Shown: positions 40,061-49,228, counted from the stretch's first letter. The stretch: DNA of 64,000 nucleotides from Ralstonia sp. RRA (GCF_037023145.1 NZ_CP146091.1:1860001-1924000); one strand, 5' to 3'. A program made the numbers and translations. Notes: a model not told the origin generated them from the letters alone.

Positions 40061-40547
40061 CACACTCTCCTGCTTGATCGCATCCATCCAATAAGAACCG
40101 GGTAGCTCGCTCACCGCTCAAAGCCACTGCCTTCCGCTGGCGCCCTTCCTGGGTGTCGTCGGCTGGCCAAAAGTCATGTGTCTTATATAAGAGTGTAGAA
40201 AGGCACGATGCGGCGCAACAAGAAGAACCTCAACTCGACCTGAAGTTTTTATTTGTTTATTTTCAACGACTTAATACCATCATTTCACGATACGGAAAGA
40301 TTTTCCCCATCATGAAAGAGAGTGATGGTGCCCTGCGATGCGGAATTTTTGTGGACCAAAAAGACTTTCCGCATTATGAAAAATAGAAGACCCATCCTTC
40401 ACATGCGGTAGGTCGGCACCCATCACACTGGCTTCGTGGCGTTGATGGCGCCGCTCCACTGGCCCTCTTTGGCACGGTGGCTTCTGCGGGCCGGGAGAAA
40501 TACGTCTACATGCCTATGCCTGGCATCTACATGCAGGCCATGCGCGT
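40061..40547. other. aceA upstream region with IclR-like site and direct repeats
   Basis: No supported gene lies in these 487 bases. At 40294-40306 GGAAA-GAT-TTTCC matches the spacing and arms of the IclR operator consensus (GGAAA-TNA-TTTCC), the known regulator type of glyoxylate-shunt genes in enterobacteria. AGATTTTCCCCATCATGAAAGA (from about 40299) and AGACTTTCCGCATTATGAAAAA (from about 40362) are imperfect direct repeats about 64 bases apart. TTATATAAG near 40187 could be a minus-strand -10, but no good -35 is seen. AT content is high compared with the rest of the window. Confidence 0.45.
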
Positions 40548-40703
40548 TCAATCCGAATCGTTGGCGTGCTTGTGGGCCGCCGTCTCTTTCGCCTTCGCCA
40601 AGCGCCGCGCCACACGCTCTGCACGGATGGCTTCGGCAACGAAAATACCGACGACGGCCAACACGGCCGCCACGCCCAGCAACAGCCGATCCGTCAGCGT
40701 CAT
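40548..40703 (-). CDS. Small single-span membrane protein
   Basis: This predicted 51-residue protein has one hydrophobic helix near residues 5-26 (DRLLLGVAAVLAVVGIFVAEAI) followed by a strongly basic, Ala/Lys-rich cytoplasmic tail ending with His/Asn/Asp residues. The start at ATG 40703 places the helix at the N-terminus; an upstream in-frame start at 40730 adds nine residues. No family recognised. The membrane-plus-basic-tail layout resembles many genuine small inner-membrane proteins. Confidence 0.45.
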   Translation of the reverse strand: MTLTDRLLLGVAAVLAVVGIFVAEAIRAERVARRLAKAKETAAHKHANDSD

Positions 40704-40944
40704 AGCGGTCAGGGCGCAGCACGCCCCCATGTTTTTTGGGCCTCCAGCGTAAGACGTCGTTCATCAAGAAGTCATAAAGAACGCCGCCCTCGACGCAAAA
40801 TTCGCATCAACGTGCAGGCCCGCACGCAAACCGCTGACCCGGCAGTCATCTGCCCGGCCAGGGTGCTGGGTATCTCAGACTGGTATGCCTCACGGAATTG
40901 CTCTACACCTACAGATAGCGTCAATAAGAAGGGCGGGAGGCACG

Positions 40945-42918
40945 ATGGCTACATTCGACAAGATGTGGCAGGCGGTTGTTGGTAAGCCGCTTGATCCACT
41001 CGACCCACGAACCCGCCATGCCATTGCCGTGACGCCGCTTCTGGCGTGGGTTGGGCTTGGGGCCGATGGTCTGTCCTCATCGTGCTACGGCCCCGAGGAG
41101 GCATTCCTCGCCCTGGGCCAGCACACACCCCTCGCCCTCTTCCTGGCGTTGGCAACTGCAGCCACCGTGTTCATCATTGCCCTGGGCTACAACCAGGTCA
41201 TCGAACTGTTTCCCACCGGGGGCGGTGGCTATCGCGTTGCAACTGCGCTGTTGGGCCAGCGCGCGGGACTGGTGTCCGGCGCCGCACTGCTGGTCGACTA
41301 CGTACTGACGGTGGCCACGTCACTGGCAAGCGGTGTCGATGCCTTCTTCAGCCTGCTGCCGTTGAGCGCACAAGCGTTCAAGCTGACCACTGAGTTGATC
41401 CTGATCGTGCTGATGACGGGCCTCAACTTCCGGGGCATGCGCGAATCGATTCTCGTGTTGCTGCCGATCTTCCTGGGTTTTGTCGTGCTGCACTTCGGGC
41501 TGATCGTCTATGGTGTGGCAGTCCATGGCAGCGGGCTCACCGCCGTCGTCCCGGACGCCGTGGGCGAGGCGCACACCATGTCGCAAACGCTCGGGCCGCT
41601 GGTGATGCTGGCGCTGTTGATGCGCGCGTTCTCGCTGGGCGGTGGTACCTACACGGGCCTGGAAGCGGTCTCGAACAACGTCAACATGCTGGCCGAGCCG
41701 CGCACGCCCCACGGCAAGCGGACCATGCTCTATATGTCGACATCGCTGGCGTTCACGGCGGGCGGCATCATCCTGCTCTATATGCTGTGGCACGCCAAAC
41801 CGGTGGAGGGCCAGACGCTCAACGCCGTGGTGTTCGGCAGCGTGATCGACCACCTGGGGCTCGGCTCGGCATTTGCGCGTGGTGCGCTGCTGGCTGCGGT
41901 GCTGGCGTTTGAGGCGGGGCTGCTGCTGGTCGGTGCGCAGACCGGTTTTCTCGACGGTCCCGCCGTGCTGGCCAATATGGCGCACGACTCCTGGGTGCCC
42001 CGGCACTTTCGTGATCTGTCGGCCCGGCTGGTGCGCCAGAACGGCATCATCGTGATGGGCGTGGCAAGCGTGCTGATCCTGTTCTGGACGCACGGCGACG
42101 TGGCGGTGCTGGTGGTGCTGTACAGCATCAACGTATTCCTGACCTTCAGCCTGTCACTGCTGGGCCTGTGCACCTATTGGTGGCGCCAACGCAAGAATGG
42201 CGCGCACTGGTGGAGACACTTTGCGCTGTCAGCATTGGGGCTGTCGGTCACGAGCACGGTGCTGGTCATCACCCTGGTCGAAAAATTCACTGCGGGCGGC
42301 TGGCTGACGGTGCTGGTCACGAGCGCAGTGATTGCGCTGTGCTTCCTGATCCGGCATCACTACGACGAGACCCGCGCGCAGATCGCCAAGGAAGACGCGC
42401 TTTTCTCCGGCGAGACCCCCGTCGTGCTCGACACCGCAGCGCCGAGCAAACCCGACCCCAGCCTACCCACCGCCATCCTCCTGGTGGGCAAGCATCGCGG
42501 GGCCAGCATGCACGCGCTGCTGTGGGTCAACCGACTCTTCCCAGGGCACTTCAAGAACTTCATCTTCCTGGCCGTGGGCGAGGTCGATGCCAAGAGCTAC
42601 GACGGTGCCGAACATCTGGAGCGCCTGCGCCAGACCATCACAGCATCACTGGACTACTACGTGGCGCAATGCCGCCGACATGGCGATGCGGCCGACTACC
42701 GCATCGCCTTCGGTACCAACCCGGTTGCACAGTTCACCAAGCTGGCCGAGACCACGATGGATGAGTTTCCCAACAGCGTGTGCTTTGCCAGCAAACTGAT
42801 CTTCCGGCAGGTCAACTTCCTCACCGCTTGGTTGCACAACCAGAGCCCGCTGGAAATCCAGACGCGGCTGCATCTGCAAGGTAAGCAGATGGTGCTGCTG
42901 CCGATGAATGTCGGCTGA
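40945..42918 (+). CDS. APC-superfamily permease, KimA-like potassium transporter
   Basis: This is a 657-residue protein. The first part (about residues 1-480) has about twelve membrane helices of the amino acid-polyamine-organocation fold, with VGLGADGLSSSCYGPEEAFLALG and FPTGGGGYRVATALLG in the substrate-binding helix-1/helix-3 positions. A soluble C-terminal region (about 500-657) follows. This layout matches KUP/KimA-type potassium-proton symporters (previously annotated as amino-acid permeases). In Firmicutes KimA is inhibited by c-di-AMP; that nucleotide is generally absent from betaproteobacteria, so regulation here must differ. The start has GGGAGG four bases upstream. Confidence 0.75.
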   Translation: MATFDKMWQAVVGKPLDPLDPRTRHAIAVTPLLAWVGLGADGLSSSCYGPEEAFLALGQHTPLALFLALATAATVFIIALGYNQVIELFPTGGGGYRVATALLGQRAGLVSGAALLVDYVLTVATSLASGVDAFFSLLPLSAQAFKLTTELILIVLMTGLNFRGMRESILVLLPIFLGFVVLHFGLIVYGVAVHGSGLTAVVPDAVGEAHTMSQTLGPLVMLALLMRAFSLGGGTYTGLEAVSNNVNMLAEPRTPHGKRTMLYMSTSLAFTAGGIILLYMLWHAKPVEGQTLNAVVFGSVIDHLGLGSAFARGALLAAVLAFEAGLLLVGAQTGFLDGPAVLANMAHDSWVPRHFRDLSARLVRQNGIIVMGVASVLILFWTHGDVAVLVVLYSINVFLTFSLSLLGLCTYWWRQRKNGAHWWRHFALSALGLSVTSTVLVITLVEKFTAGGWLTVLVTSAVIALCFLIRHHYDETRAQIAKEDALFSGETPVVLDTAAPSKPDPSLPTAILLVGKHRGASMHALLWVNRLFPGHFKNFIFLAVGEVDAKSYDGAEHLERLRQTITASLDYYVAQCRRHGDAADYRIAFGTNPVAQFTKLAETTMDEFPNSVCFASKLIFRQVNFLTAWLHNQSPLEIQTRLHLQGKQMVLLPMNVG

Positions 42919-42943
42919 GGCGAACTGTGCAAGTGCGCAGCGC

Positions 42944-43363
42944 TCAGCCGCGCGCCAGCCGATGCGCGACCCAATCGCCGCCCGTAATGACATGCCGCCC
43001 AGCAATGTGTGCCGGGCTGACCGGATAGACGATGCACTCGACAGGCTCGCTGCCCAGCATCACGGCGTGGTTCTCGCGCAGGAAGAGCGCGTCGCCACCG
43101 GGGTACACCTCTTCGATCTCGTCGAGCACCGGCACGAGCGCGGCATCGATACGATAGACATCACCACGCACGGCGGTGCCGGTCGGGTCCAGCACCAGGC
43201 CCGGATATGCACCGAAGTCGTACAGGCGACCGTGCAACATGGCGGTGCCCAGCAACTCCGGTTCGGGAATGCCGCGCTTGGCTGCGGCCACGCGCAGGTC
43301 GTTGGCCTCTCCGGCGCGCAGCGTGCCGTAGACGAACACGTGAATGGCGTTGACCGGGCTCAT
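42944..43363 (-). CDS. Gamma-glutamylcyclotransferase-fold protein
   Basis: This 139-residue protein has the GGCT/AIG2 fold. The [13 protein letters not shown] loop at residues 9-21 forms the gamma-glutamyl cavity, and an acidic run [11 protein letters not shown] near residue 80 supplies the likely catalytic glutamate. Members release 5-oxoproline from gamma-glutamyl compounds, though many bacterial ones have unknown substrates. Its start overlaps the RraA-like stop (ATGA), tying it to that operon. Confidence 0.82.
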   Translation of the reverse strand: MSPVNAIHVFVYGTLRAGEANDLRVAAAKRGIPEPELLGTAMLHGRLYDFGAYPGLVLDPTGTAVRGDVYRIDAALVPVLDEIEEVYPGGDALFLRENHAVMLGSEPVECIVYPVSPAHIAGRHVITGGDWVAHRLARG

Positions 43364-43857
43364 ACGAGTGGGTCCTGCGAAACCAGCACGCCGTCTTCAT
43401 CGGCATAGATCCATTCACCGGACTGGATGTACGCGCCGGGCATCTGCACCCCCACCTCGCGCTGGCCGGCGTTCTTCTTGATGCTCTTGCGCGGATGCAC
43501 TGCCAGTGCATGAATGCCGACATTGCATTCGATCAGCTCGCGCGTATCGCGCACGCAGCCGTTGAGCAGGATGCCCTCCCACCCGTTCTCCTCGGCCAGC
43601 TTGCCGAGGTTGCCGCCCACCAATGCGCATCGCAACGAGCCGCCGCCGTCGATGACGAGCACGCGCCCCGCGCCCTGCTCTTCCAGCGCGGCACGCACCA
43701 GGCCATTGTCCTCAAACACCTTGAGCGTCGAAGCCGGGCCGGCAAACGCGGCACGCTTGCCAAAGCTGCGGAACACGGGCGTGAGTACACGCAGGCTTCC
43801 GTAGATGAGTTTGTCTTCGTGCAGATCGCACAGGTCAGTGACTGGGGTCATCGTCAT
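43360..43857 (-). CDS. RraA-family protein
   Basis: This 165-residue protein belongs to the RraA family, with [31 protein letters not shown] containing the conserved arginine-aspartate pair. Two roles are known: RraA inhibits RNase E, and close relatives are 4-hydroxy-4-methyl-2-oxoglutarate aldolases / oxaloacetate decarboxylases. Size and sequence fit short RraA proteins. Being placed between a thiamine-diphosphate enzyme and a GGCT protein suggests a metabolic (aldolase/decarboxylase) role is at least possible. Confidence 0.85.
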   Translation of the reverse strand: MTMTPVTDLCDLHEDKLIYGSLRVLTPVFRSFGKRAAFAGPASTLKVFEDNGLVRAALEEQGAGRVLVIDGGGSLRCALVGGNLGKLAEENGWEGILLNGCVRDTRELIECNVGIHALAVHPRKSIKKNAGQREVGVQMPGAYIQSGEWIYADEDGVLVSQDPLV

Positions 43858-43893
43858 GGCAGTGTCGAAGGGTTGGGCGTTGGTAGAAGGAGA

Positions 43894-45603
43894 TTAGCTG
43901 CGCGACTGTGCTCGCAACGAGTCGATGGTCGCACGCGGGCTGATGATGTTCGGATCCGTCTGCACCTCGATGATCGTGGCAACGGGGGCAACCAACGCAG
44001 CCTCAACGGCCGACTGGAAGCCTTCGAGCGAGCGTACCGTAAGCCCCTCGGCGCCGTACGCGCGGGCGAGTGCCGCAAAGTCGGGATTGCGCAGTTCGGT
44101 GCCGCTCACGTGCTCAGGGTACTCGCGCTCCTGATGCATGCGAATGGTGCCGTACATGTTGTTGTTGACCACGATGAAGATGACCGGCGCGTTGTATTGC
44201 ATGGCGGTCGCCAGCTCCTGACCGTTCATCAGGAAGCAGCCATCACCCGCCATGCAGATGACGGGCGTGTCGGGGCACACGATCTTGGCGGCCACGGCAG
44301 CCGGTGCACCGTAACCCATCGCCCCGCTGGTCGGCGCCAGTTGCGTGCGCGAGCCGGAAGCCAGCGCGCCGTACTGATAGAAGCGATGCAGCCACGTGGC
44401 GTAGTTGCCTGCGCCATTGGTCAGGATGCTGTTGTGCGGCAGGCGCTCGCGCAGCCATTGCATCGCACGGGCCATGTCGATGCCTTGCCCGGTGAACGGC
44501 GGCGGCACGATGTTGGCAAGGTAATCGGCATGGGCGGCTTCGGTCCAGGCGGACCAGCGTGGCGTGGCGTCTGGCGAGATACCCTCCAGCGCTTCGGCAA
44601 TCGCGGGCATCGACGCATGGATCATCAGGTGTACCTGGTAGACACGCCCCAGTTCTTCCGCGCCGGCATGTACGTGGATGAGCGTCTGCTTCGGGCGCGG
44701 CACGTCGAACAGCGTGTAGCCGGAGGTCGTCATCTCGCCCAGGCGCGGGCCGATGGCGAGCACCACGTCCGCCTCTTTCACGCGCGCGGCAAGCTTCGGG
44801 TTGATGGCGATACCAACATCGCCCGCGTAATTCGGGTGCCGGTTGTCGAACAGGTCTTGCCGGCGGAACACGCAGCCGGCCGGCAGGTTCCAGCGCTCGG
44901 CAAACGCCTGCATGCGTGCGGCGGCCTGCGGTGTCCAACCAGAGCCGCCCAGCAGCAATAGCGGGCGCTCTGCGTTCTGCAGCAACACTTTCAGTTGTGC
45001 GAGATCGTGCGGACCGGGCCACGCCATGGCGCGCACTTTCGTTGCCACATCGGGCGGCACATCGGCCACCGTAGCGACCTCGGTGAGCATATCTTCCGGC
45101 AACGCCAGCACGACCGGACCGGGCCGGCCAGCAGTGGCCGTCTGGAAGGCGCGCGCGATGTATTCGGGGATGCGCTCCACGCTGTCGATCTGCGCCACCC
45201 ACTTGGCCATCTGGCCGAACATGCGGCGGTAGTCGATTTCCTGAAACGCTTCACGGTCGACAAAATCGCGGCCGACCTGGCCGATGAACAGAATCATCGG
45301 CGTGGAATCCTGGAACGCGGTGTGCACGCCGATGCTGGCGTTGGTGGCGCCGGGGCCCCGCGTGCAGAAAACGATGCCGGGGCGGCCGGTCAATTTGCCG
45401 TAGGCGTCGGCCATGTTGGCGGCACCACCCTCTTGCCGGCAGATGATGAAGCGCACGCGGTCGCGGCGCTGATAGAAACCCTCAAGCACCGACAGGTAGC
45501 TCTCACCGGGCACGCCAAAGGCGATGTCGACACCGTGGCCGACCAACGCATCGACCAGGATCTGCCCGCCGTGGCGGGGTTGGCCTACAACTGCAGTCTC
45601 CAT
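43894..45603 (-). CDS. Thiamine-diphosphate-dependent enzyme, acetolactate-synthase-like
   Basis: This 569-residue ThDP enzyme has the three-domain pyruvate-oxidase/acetolactate-synthase layout. Glu 58 in CRQEGGAANMADAYGKLTG activates the cofactor, the middle domain spans about 190-330, and the ThDP motif is GDGCFLMNGQELATAMQYNAPVIFIVVNNN. No regulatory subunit (ilvH) is adjacent, arguing against the biosynthetic enzyme; a catabolic or alpha-keto-acid decarboxylase role fits better but the substrate is unknown. The start is ATG 45603 (METAVVG). It is the first gene of a three-gene operon with the RraA-like and GGCT genes. Confidence 0.85.
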   Translation of the reverse strand: METAVVGQPRHGGQILVDALVGHGVDIAFGVPGESYLSVLEGFYQRRDRVRFIICRQEGGAANMADAYGKLTGRPGIVFCTRGPGATNASIGVHTAFQDSTPMILFIGQVGRDFVDREAFQEIDYRRMFGQMAKWVAQIDSVERIPEYIARAFQTATAGRPGPVVLALPEDMLTEVATVADVPPDVATKVRAMAWPGPHDLAQLKVLLQNAERPLLLLGGSGWTPQAAARMQAFAERWNLPAGCVFRRQDLFDNRHPNYAGDVGIAINPKLAARVKEADVVLAIGPRLGEMTTSGYTLFDVPRPKQTLIHVHAGAEELGRVYQVHLMIHASMPAIAEALEGISPDATPRWSAWTEAAHADYLANIVPPPFTGQGIDMARAMQWLRERLPHNSILTNGAGNYATWLHRFYQYGALASGSRTQLAPTSGAMGYGAPAAVAAKIVCPDTPVICMAGDGCFLMNGQELATAMQYNAPVIFIVVNNNMYGTIRMHQEREYPEHVSGTELRNPDFAALARAYGAEGLTVRSLEGFQSAVEAALVAPVATIIEVQTDPNIISPRATIDSLRAQSRS

Positions 45604-45696
45604 GGCGAGTAGTCTCACGCTTGATTCGTTGACGACACAACGGATCATAGCGGAAGGCCAGCCTGTGTAAACAGCGGGCGCACACGCAAGAACGGG

Positions 45697-46521
45697 CTAC
45701 ATCTGCCGAAACAGATGCGCGTACTGTCGCGCCACCGGCAGCGTCTCCGCCCGCCCGCGTATCTTCAGACCCAAACGGCCCAGCGACAGATGCACGGCGC
45801 TCGACACATGCGCCACGTTGACCACAGTGCCGCGGTGCACCTGCCAGAAGTGCTCCGGATCAAGCTGGGCCAGCAACTCACGCAGGCTCATGCGGATGAG
45901 CGATTCACCGCTGCTGGCGACCACGTTGACGTACTTGTCGGTCGCCTCCAGATACAGCACGTCATCCACGGGGATGAAGCGCACCTCTTGCCCGACCAGC
46001 GCCTTGATGAAGCGTAGATAACCGCCCTGCGGTGTCACCCGCGTCTGCGCAGCGCCTTGCAGGCCGGCGAGGCGTTCGACGAGCTCTGCCAGCGTCTGCG
46101 CCGGATCCGCGGCGCCGTTGCTACTGGGGCGCACGGTCAGTCGGTCCTTCAGGCGCTTGACGGTCTCGGCCAGGCGCTCGGTCTGCACGGGCTTGAGCAC
46201 GTAGTCGACAGCCGCCTGTTCGAAGGCATCCAGCGCAAACTGATCGTAGGCCGTGACGAACACCACCAGCGGGCGGTCCTCCCGGTCCGACAGCTCACGC
46301 GCCACGTCGATGCCTGAGAGCCCCGGCATGCGGATGTCGAGGAAGACAACGTCCGGCCCCTGCCCGGCCTGCGTATCGTCAATCACGTCCAGCACGGATT
46401 GCCCGTCGTGCACGGCCGGCAACAGCGTGGCCTCGGGCCACAGCGCAGCCAGTTCGGCGACCAGGTTGTCAGCCAGCGCCGGTTCGTCGTCGGCAATCAG
46501 CAGGCGGGGGGAAGACGGCAT
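45697..46521 (-). CDS. LytR/AlgR-type response regulator (REC-LytTR)
   Basis: This 274-residue response regulator has a receiver domain (residues about 8-130, phospho-acceptor aspartate in VVFLDIRMPGLSG, conserved Lys in YVLKPVQTERL) and a C-terminal LytTR DNA-binding domain (about 165-270, with IPVDDVLYLEATDKYVNVV and FWQVHRGTVVNV). It is encoded 3 bases after the kinase gene. LytTR proteins bind direct repeats upstream of targets; none is identified here. Confidence 0.9.
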   Translation of the reverse strand: MPSSPRLLIADDEPALADNLVAELAALWPEATLLPAVHDGQSVLDVIDDTQAGQGPDVVFLDIRMPGLSGIDVARELSDREDRPLVVFVTAYDQFALDAFEQAAVDYVLKPVQTERLAETVKRLKDRLTVRPSSNGAADPAQTLAELVERLAGLQGAAQTRVTPQGGYLRFIKALVGQEVRFIPVDDVLYLEATDKYVNVVASSGESLIRMSLRELLAQLDPEHFWQVHRGTVVNVAHVSSAVHLSLGRLGLKIRGRAETLPVARQYAHLFRQM

Positions 46522-46524
46522 CGG

Positions 46525-47790
46525 TCAGGCTCCGGCGGGCGCGCGTGAAGACAGCGCTGGGTTGGCGGCGGGGCGTGAGGACTGGGAAAAGCGGCAACGC
46601 CATTCAGGCGCATCCGCCTGGGCAGGCGTATCAGTTGTTTCGCGTGCGAGCGGCAGCTCAACAATGATCGTCACGCCATGCGGCACGGTTTCCGTAATCG
46701 TCAGGCGCGCGTCACCATCAAACAGGCGCGCCAGCCGTTCACGCACATGCGTGAGGCCCAGCCCCGAGCCCTTGCCGCCATCGTTGCCGAAGCCGACGCC
46801 GGTATCGCGCACTTCCAGCACGAGGCGTTCGCCCTCATTGTGGGCAACCAAGCGGGCCGAGAGCGCAATCTCTCCGCCTTCGCGTGCCGGCTCGATGCCG
46901 TGCACGACAGCGTTCTCCACCAGCGGCTGGATCAACATGGGCGGAATGACGATGTTGGCGATGGCATCGTCCAGCGTCAGCGAAAACCGCAGCCGATTGC
47001 CGAAGCGCAGCGCCTGAATGTCGAGATACGCACGCAGCAGCGCAAACTCCTGCGCCAGCGTGCATTGCTCGGCGCGGGCATGCGAGAGCGACGTACGCAG
47101 AAAGCCGATCAGGTGCTGCAGCAAGCGCCGCGCGCCAACCGGGTCCCGGGCAATCAACACATCCACATGGGCGAGCACGTTGAACAGGAAGTGCGGCTCG
47201 ATCTGCGCTTGCAACGCCATGAGCTGCGCACGCACGACCTGCTTCTCGGCTTCTTCACGGTCCAGCGCATCGAGCGCGGACTGACGCTCCAGCGCGACCA
47301 GCTTGCCGCGCGACCAGTAGTAGTAGGTTGCCCCCAGCGCGGCCAGCATCGTGATGATGAAGCTCATGCGCAGGCTATCGGCCCGCCAGGGCATGGGGAA
47401 CGGCGCATTCATGCAGAGAATGATGCGCGCCACCCATTGCCCGAACGGCACGCCAATCACCACCGCGCCAACCACAACCCACGGAAAGAACTTCTTGCTG
47501 GGCGGCCCATCGCCCCAAAAGACGTGACGCGGAATGCCAATCAACGAGAACACCGACAGACCGATCGACTGGCTGAAAACAAAGTCCTGCCAGAACGTCT
47601 CTTCCGGGCGGATGCCGAACGCCAGCACCGTCGCAATCAACGTATTGATGACGATGATGACGGCATAGCGGACCAGCCAGCGCCGCACGAAGCGCAGGCA
47701 GTCGGCAAGCGAAGGAAACGACACATTGGCGAGCATGCGGGCGATCTTACCGGAGGGTTCTCCGGCGTTGAAGCTTGGGGTTTCCCGCAT
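46525..47790 (-). CDS. LytS-type sensor histidine kinase
   Basis: This 421-residue membrane kinase of the PF06580 family has about four transmembrane helices in residues 35-150, a short coiled coil (EEAEKQVVRAQLMALQAQ), the phosphorylated histidine in QIEPHFLFNVLAHVD, and an HATPase domain with VENAVVHGIEP (N box) and DTGVGFGNDGGKGSGLGLTHVRERL (G boxes). The ATG overlaps the stop of the upstream 2TM gene (ATGA), indicating coupled translation; a second ATG 18 codons in is possible. The signal is unknown. Confidence 0.88.
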   Translation of the reverse strand: MRETPSFNAGEPSGKIARMLANVSFPSLADCLRFVRRWLVRYAVIIVINTLIATVLAFGIRPEETFWQDFVFSQSIGLSVFSLIGIPRHVFWGDGPPSKKFFPWVVVGAVVIGVPFGQWVARIILCMNAPFPMPWRADSLRMSFIITMLAALGATYYYWSRGKLVALERQSALDALDREEAEKQVVRAQLMALQAQIEPHFLFNVLAHVDVLIARDPVGARRLLQHLIGFLRTSLSHARAEQCTLAQEFALLRAYLDIQALRFGNRLRFSLTLDDAIANIVIPPMLIQPLVENAVVHGIEPAREGGEIALSARLVAHNEGERLVLEVRDTGVGFGNDGGKGSGLGLTHVRERLARLFDGDARLTITETVPHGVTIIVELPLARETTDTPAQADAPEWRCRFSQSSRPAANPALSSRAPAGA

Positions 47791-48089
47791 CAGCGGCCAG
47801 CCTGTTCGCGCAGACGGGCGAGCTCCTGATCGACCATGCGCTGGTAGCCGTTGCCCATGCTCCAGGCCAGGCTCAGACCGTGCGCGGCCAATCCCATCCC
47901 CCAGCCCAGCAGCGGCCAGACGAACCAGAACTGCCCGCGTGACAGCGCAATCGCCGCCAGCACGGCGTTCACGGCCAGGAACGACAGCAGATGGATGCGG
48001 AATCCCATGCGGGCGCCGGCGCGGTGGCGGGCGCGGCGCAGCAGGGCATCGTCAGATTCAGGGGAGGTGTTGTAGGGGACGGCGGACAT
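47790..48089 (-). CDS. 2TM-domain protein coupled to the LytS-type kinase
   Basis: This 99-residue protein has two hydrophobic helices (about residues 31-49 and 53-72) separated by a short aromatic turn, preceded by a basic amphipathic stretch and followed by a charged tail. This is the 2TM domain (PF13239), elsewhere found fused to LytS-type histidine kinases. Here it is a separate gene immediately upstream of the kinase with a 4-base overlap, so it is probably a subunit or sensor accessory of that kinase. Confidence 0.8.
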   Translation of the reverse strand: MSAVPYNTSPESDDALLRRARHRAGARMGFRIHLLSFLAVNAVLAAIALSRGQFWFVWPLLGWGMGLAAHGLSLAWSMGNGYQRMVDQELARLREQAGR

Positions 48090-48217
48090 GGCGGTCTCAG
48101 GTGGAACCGAGGATGTCCGCAGTATAGGAATGGCGCCTGGGCGGGCGCCATTGGCGTGTGACGAATGGCGGAATTGGAGGGGTGAACGGCCGCCACCCCG
48201 CGCCGCTGGCGTGGCCC

Positions 48218-49177
48218 CTACGCCGCCAGCGCCTCCCGCACCCCTTGCGTGACCACCGTAGAAGCCACCGCCTCCGCCACCGTCTCGCGCGACAGATGCG
48301 GCGCAAACATCCCGATGAAGTCGTGCGCATAACCACGCAGATACGCGCCTCGGCGCACCGCCACACGCGTGGTATTCGGCTCGAACAAATGGTCCGCACC
48401 GATGCACACGAGGTTGTCATCCTTGCGCCCGTCATACGCCATCGACGCGATGATGCCCACGCCCACATCCAGCGCGACGTAGGTCTTGATCACGTCGGCG
48501 TCCATGGCGGTCAGCACGATCTCCGGATGCAGGCCCGAGGCAGCAAACGCGGCGTCGATGTTGCGGCGCCCCGTAAAGCCGGCGTCGTAGGTAATCAGCG
48601 GGTACTGCGCCACGTCTTCCAGCGTAGGCAACGGATTCTTGGTCAGCGGATGGTCCGGGCTGACCACCAGCACGTGGCGCCAGCGGTAGGCCTCAAACGA
48701 CGTCAGCCCCGGTTCGTTAGCCACAGCCTCGGTAGCGATGCCGATATCGGCCTGCCCCGTCAGCAGCAGTTCAACGATGTGCGATGGCGAGGCCTCCTGC
48801 AGCGCCAGCGTGACGTGCGGATATTCCTTGCGGAACGACTGCACCACCTTCGGCAACGCATAGCGCGCCTGCGTGTGCGTGGTCGCCACAGTCAAGCGAC
48901 CAGACTGGCGGCCAGAGAACTCCTCACCGGCCTGGCGCAGGTTCTCGGCTTCGAGCAGTAGGCGCTCGACAATGCGCACGATCTCGCGGCCCGGCTCCGT
49001 CAGGCCGGTCAGACGCTTGCCGTAGCGCTCGAAAATCTCCACGCCGAGCTCGTCCTCCAGCTCACGGATCTGTCGCGACACCCCCGGCTGCGACGTATAG
49101 AGCGCGTTGGCGACTTCGGTCAGGTTGAACTGGCGGCGGACCGCCTCGCGGATGGAACGCAGTTGTTGGAAGTTCAT
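48218..49177 (-). CDS. cysB: CysB-family LysR regulator of sulfur assimilation
   Basis: This 319-residue LysR-type regulator begins MNFQQLRSIREAVRRQFNLTEVANALYTSQPGVSRQIRELEDELG, the CysB/Cbl helix-turn-helix. The effector domain has TTHTQARYALPKVV, containing the threonines that bind sulfate or thiosulfate in CysB. CysB activates sulfate and sulfonate assimilation genes in response to N-acetylserine and is antagonised by sulfide or thiosulfate; Cbl is a close paralogue for sulfonate genes and cannot be excluded. It is the last gene of the sulfur locus, immediately after cysA, so it may be transcribed with its own targets. Confidence 0.87.
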   Translation of the reverse strand: MNFQQLRSIREAVRRQFNLTEVANALYTSQPGVSRQIRELEDELGVEIFERYGKRLTGLTEPGREIVRIVERLLLEAENLRQAGEEFSGRQSGRLTVATTHTQARYALPKVVQSFRKEYPHVTLALQEASPSHIVELLLTGQADIGIATEAVANEPGLTSFEAYRWRHVLVVSPDHPLTKNPLPTLEDVAQYPLITYDAGFTGRRNIDAAFAASGLHPEIVLTAMDADVIKTYVALDVGVGIIASMAYDGRKDDNLVCIGADHLFEPNTTRVAVRRGAYLRGYAHDFIGMFAPHLSRETVAEAVASTVVTQGVREALAA

Positions 49178-49228
49178 GCTCGTGTCCTCTCGAATGGTTG
49201 TCGTCGGAGCGGCGGATTGAGTGAGGGG

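Noticed and set aside
40153..40386. 77-codon plus-strand frame in the aceA upstream region
   Set aside because: Its apparent repeated peptide (KIFPIMKE / KDFPHYEK) comes from the DNA repeats, and it has no ribosome site.
43360..43857. Assignment of the RraA-like gene as the RNase E regulator rraA
   Set aside because: The family also contains aldolases/decarboxylases, and the operon context is metabolic, so no gene symbol was given.
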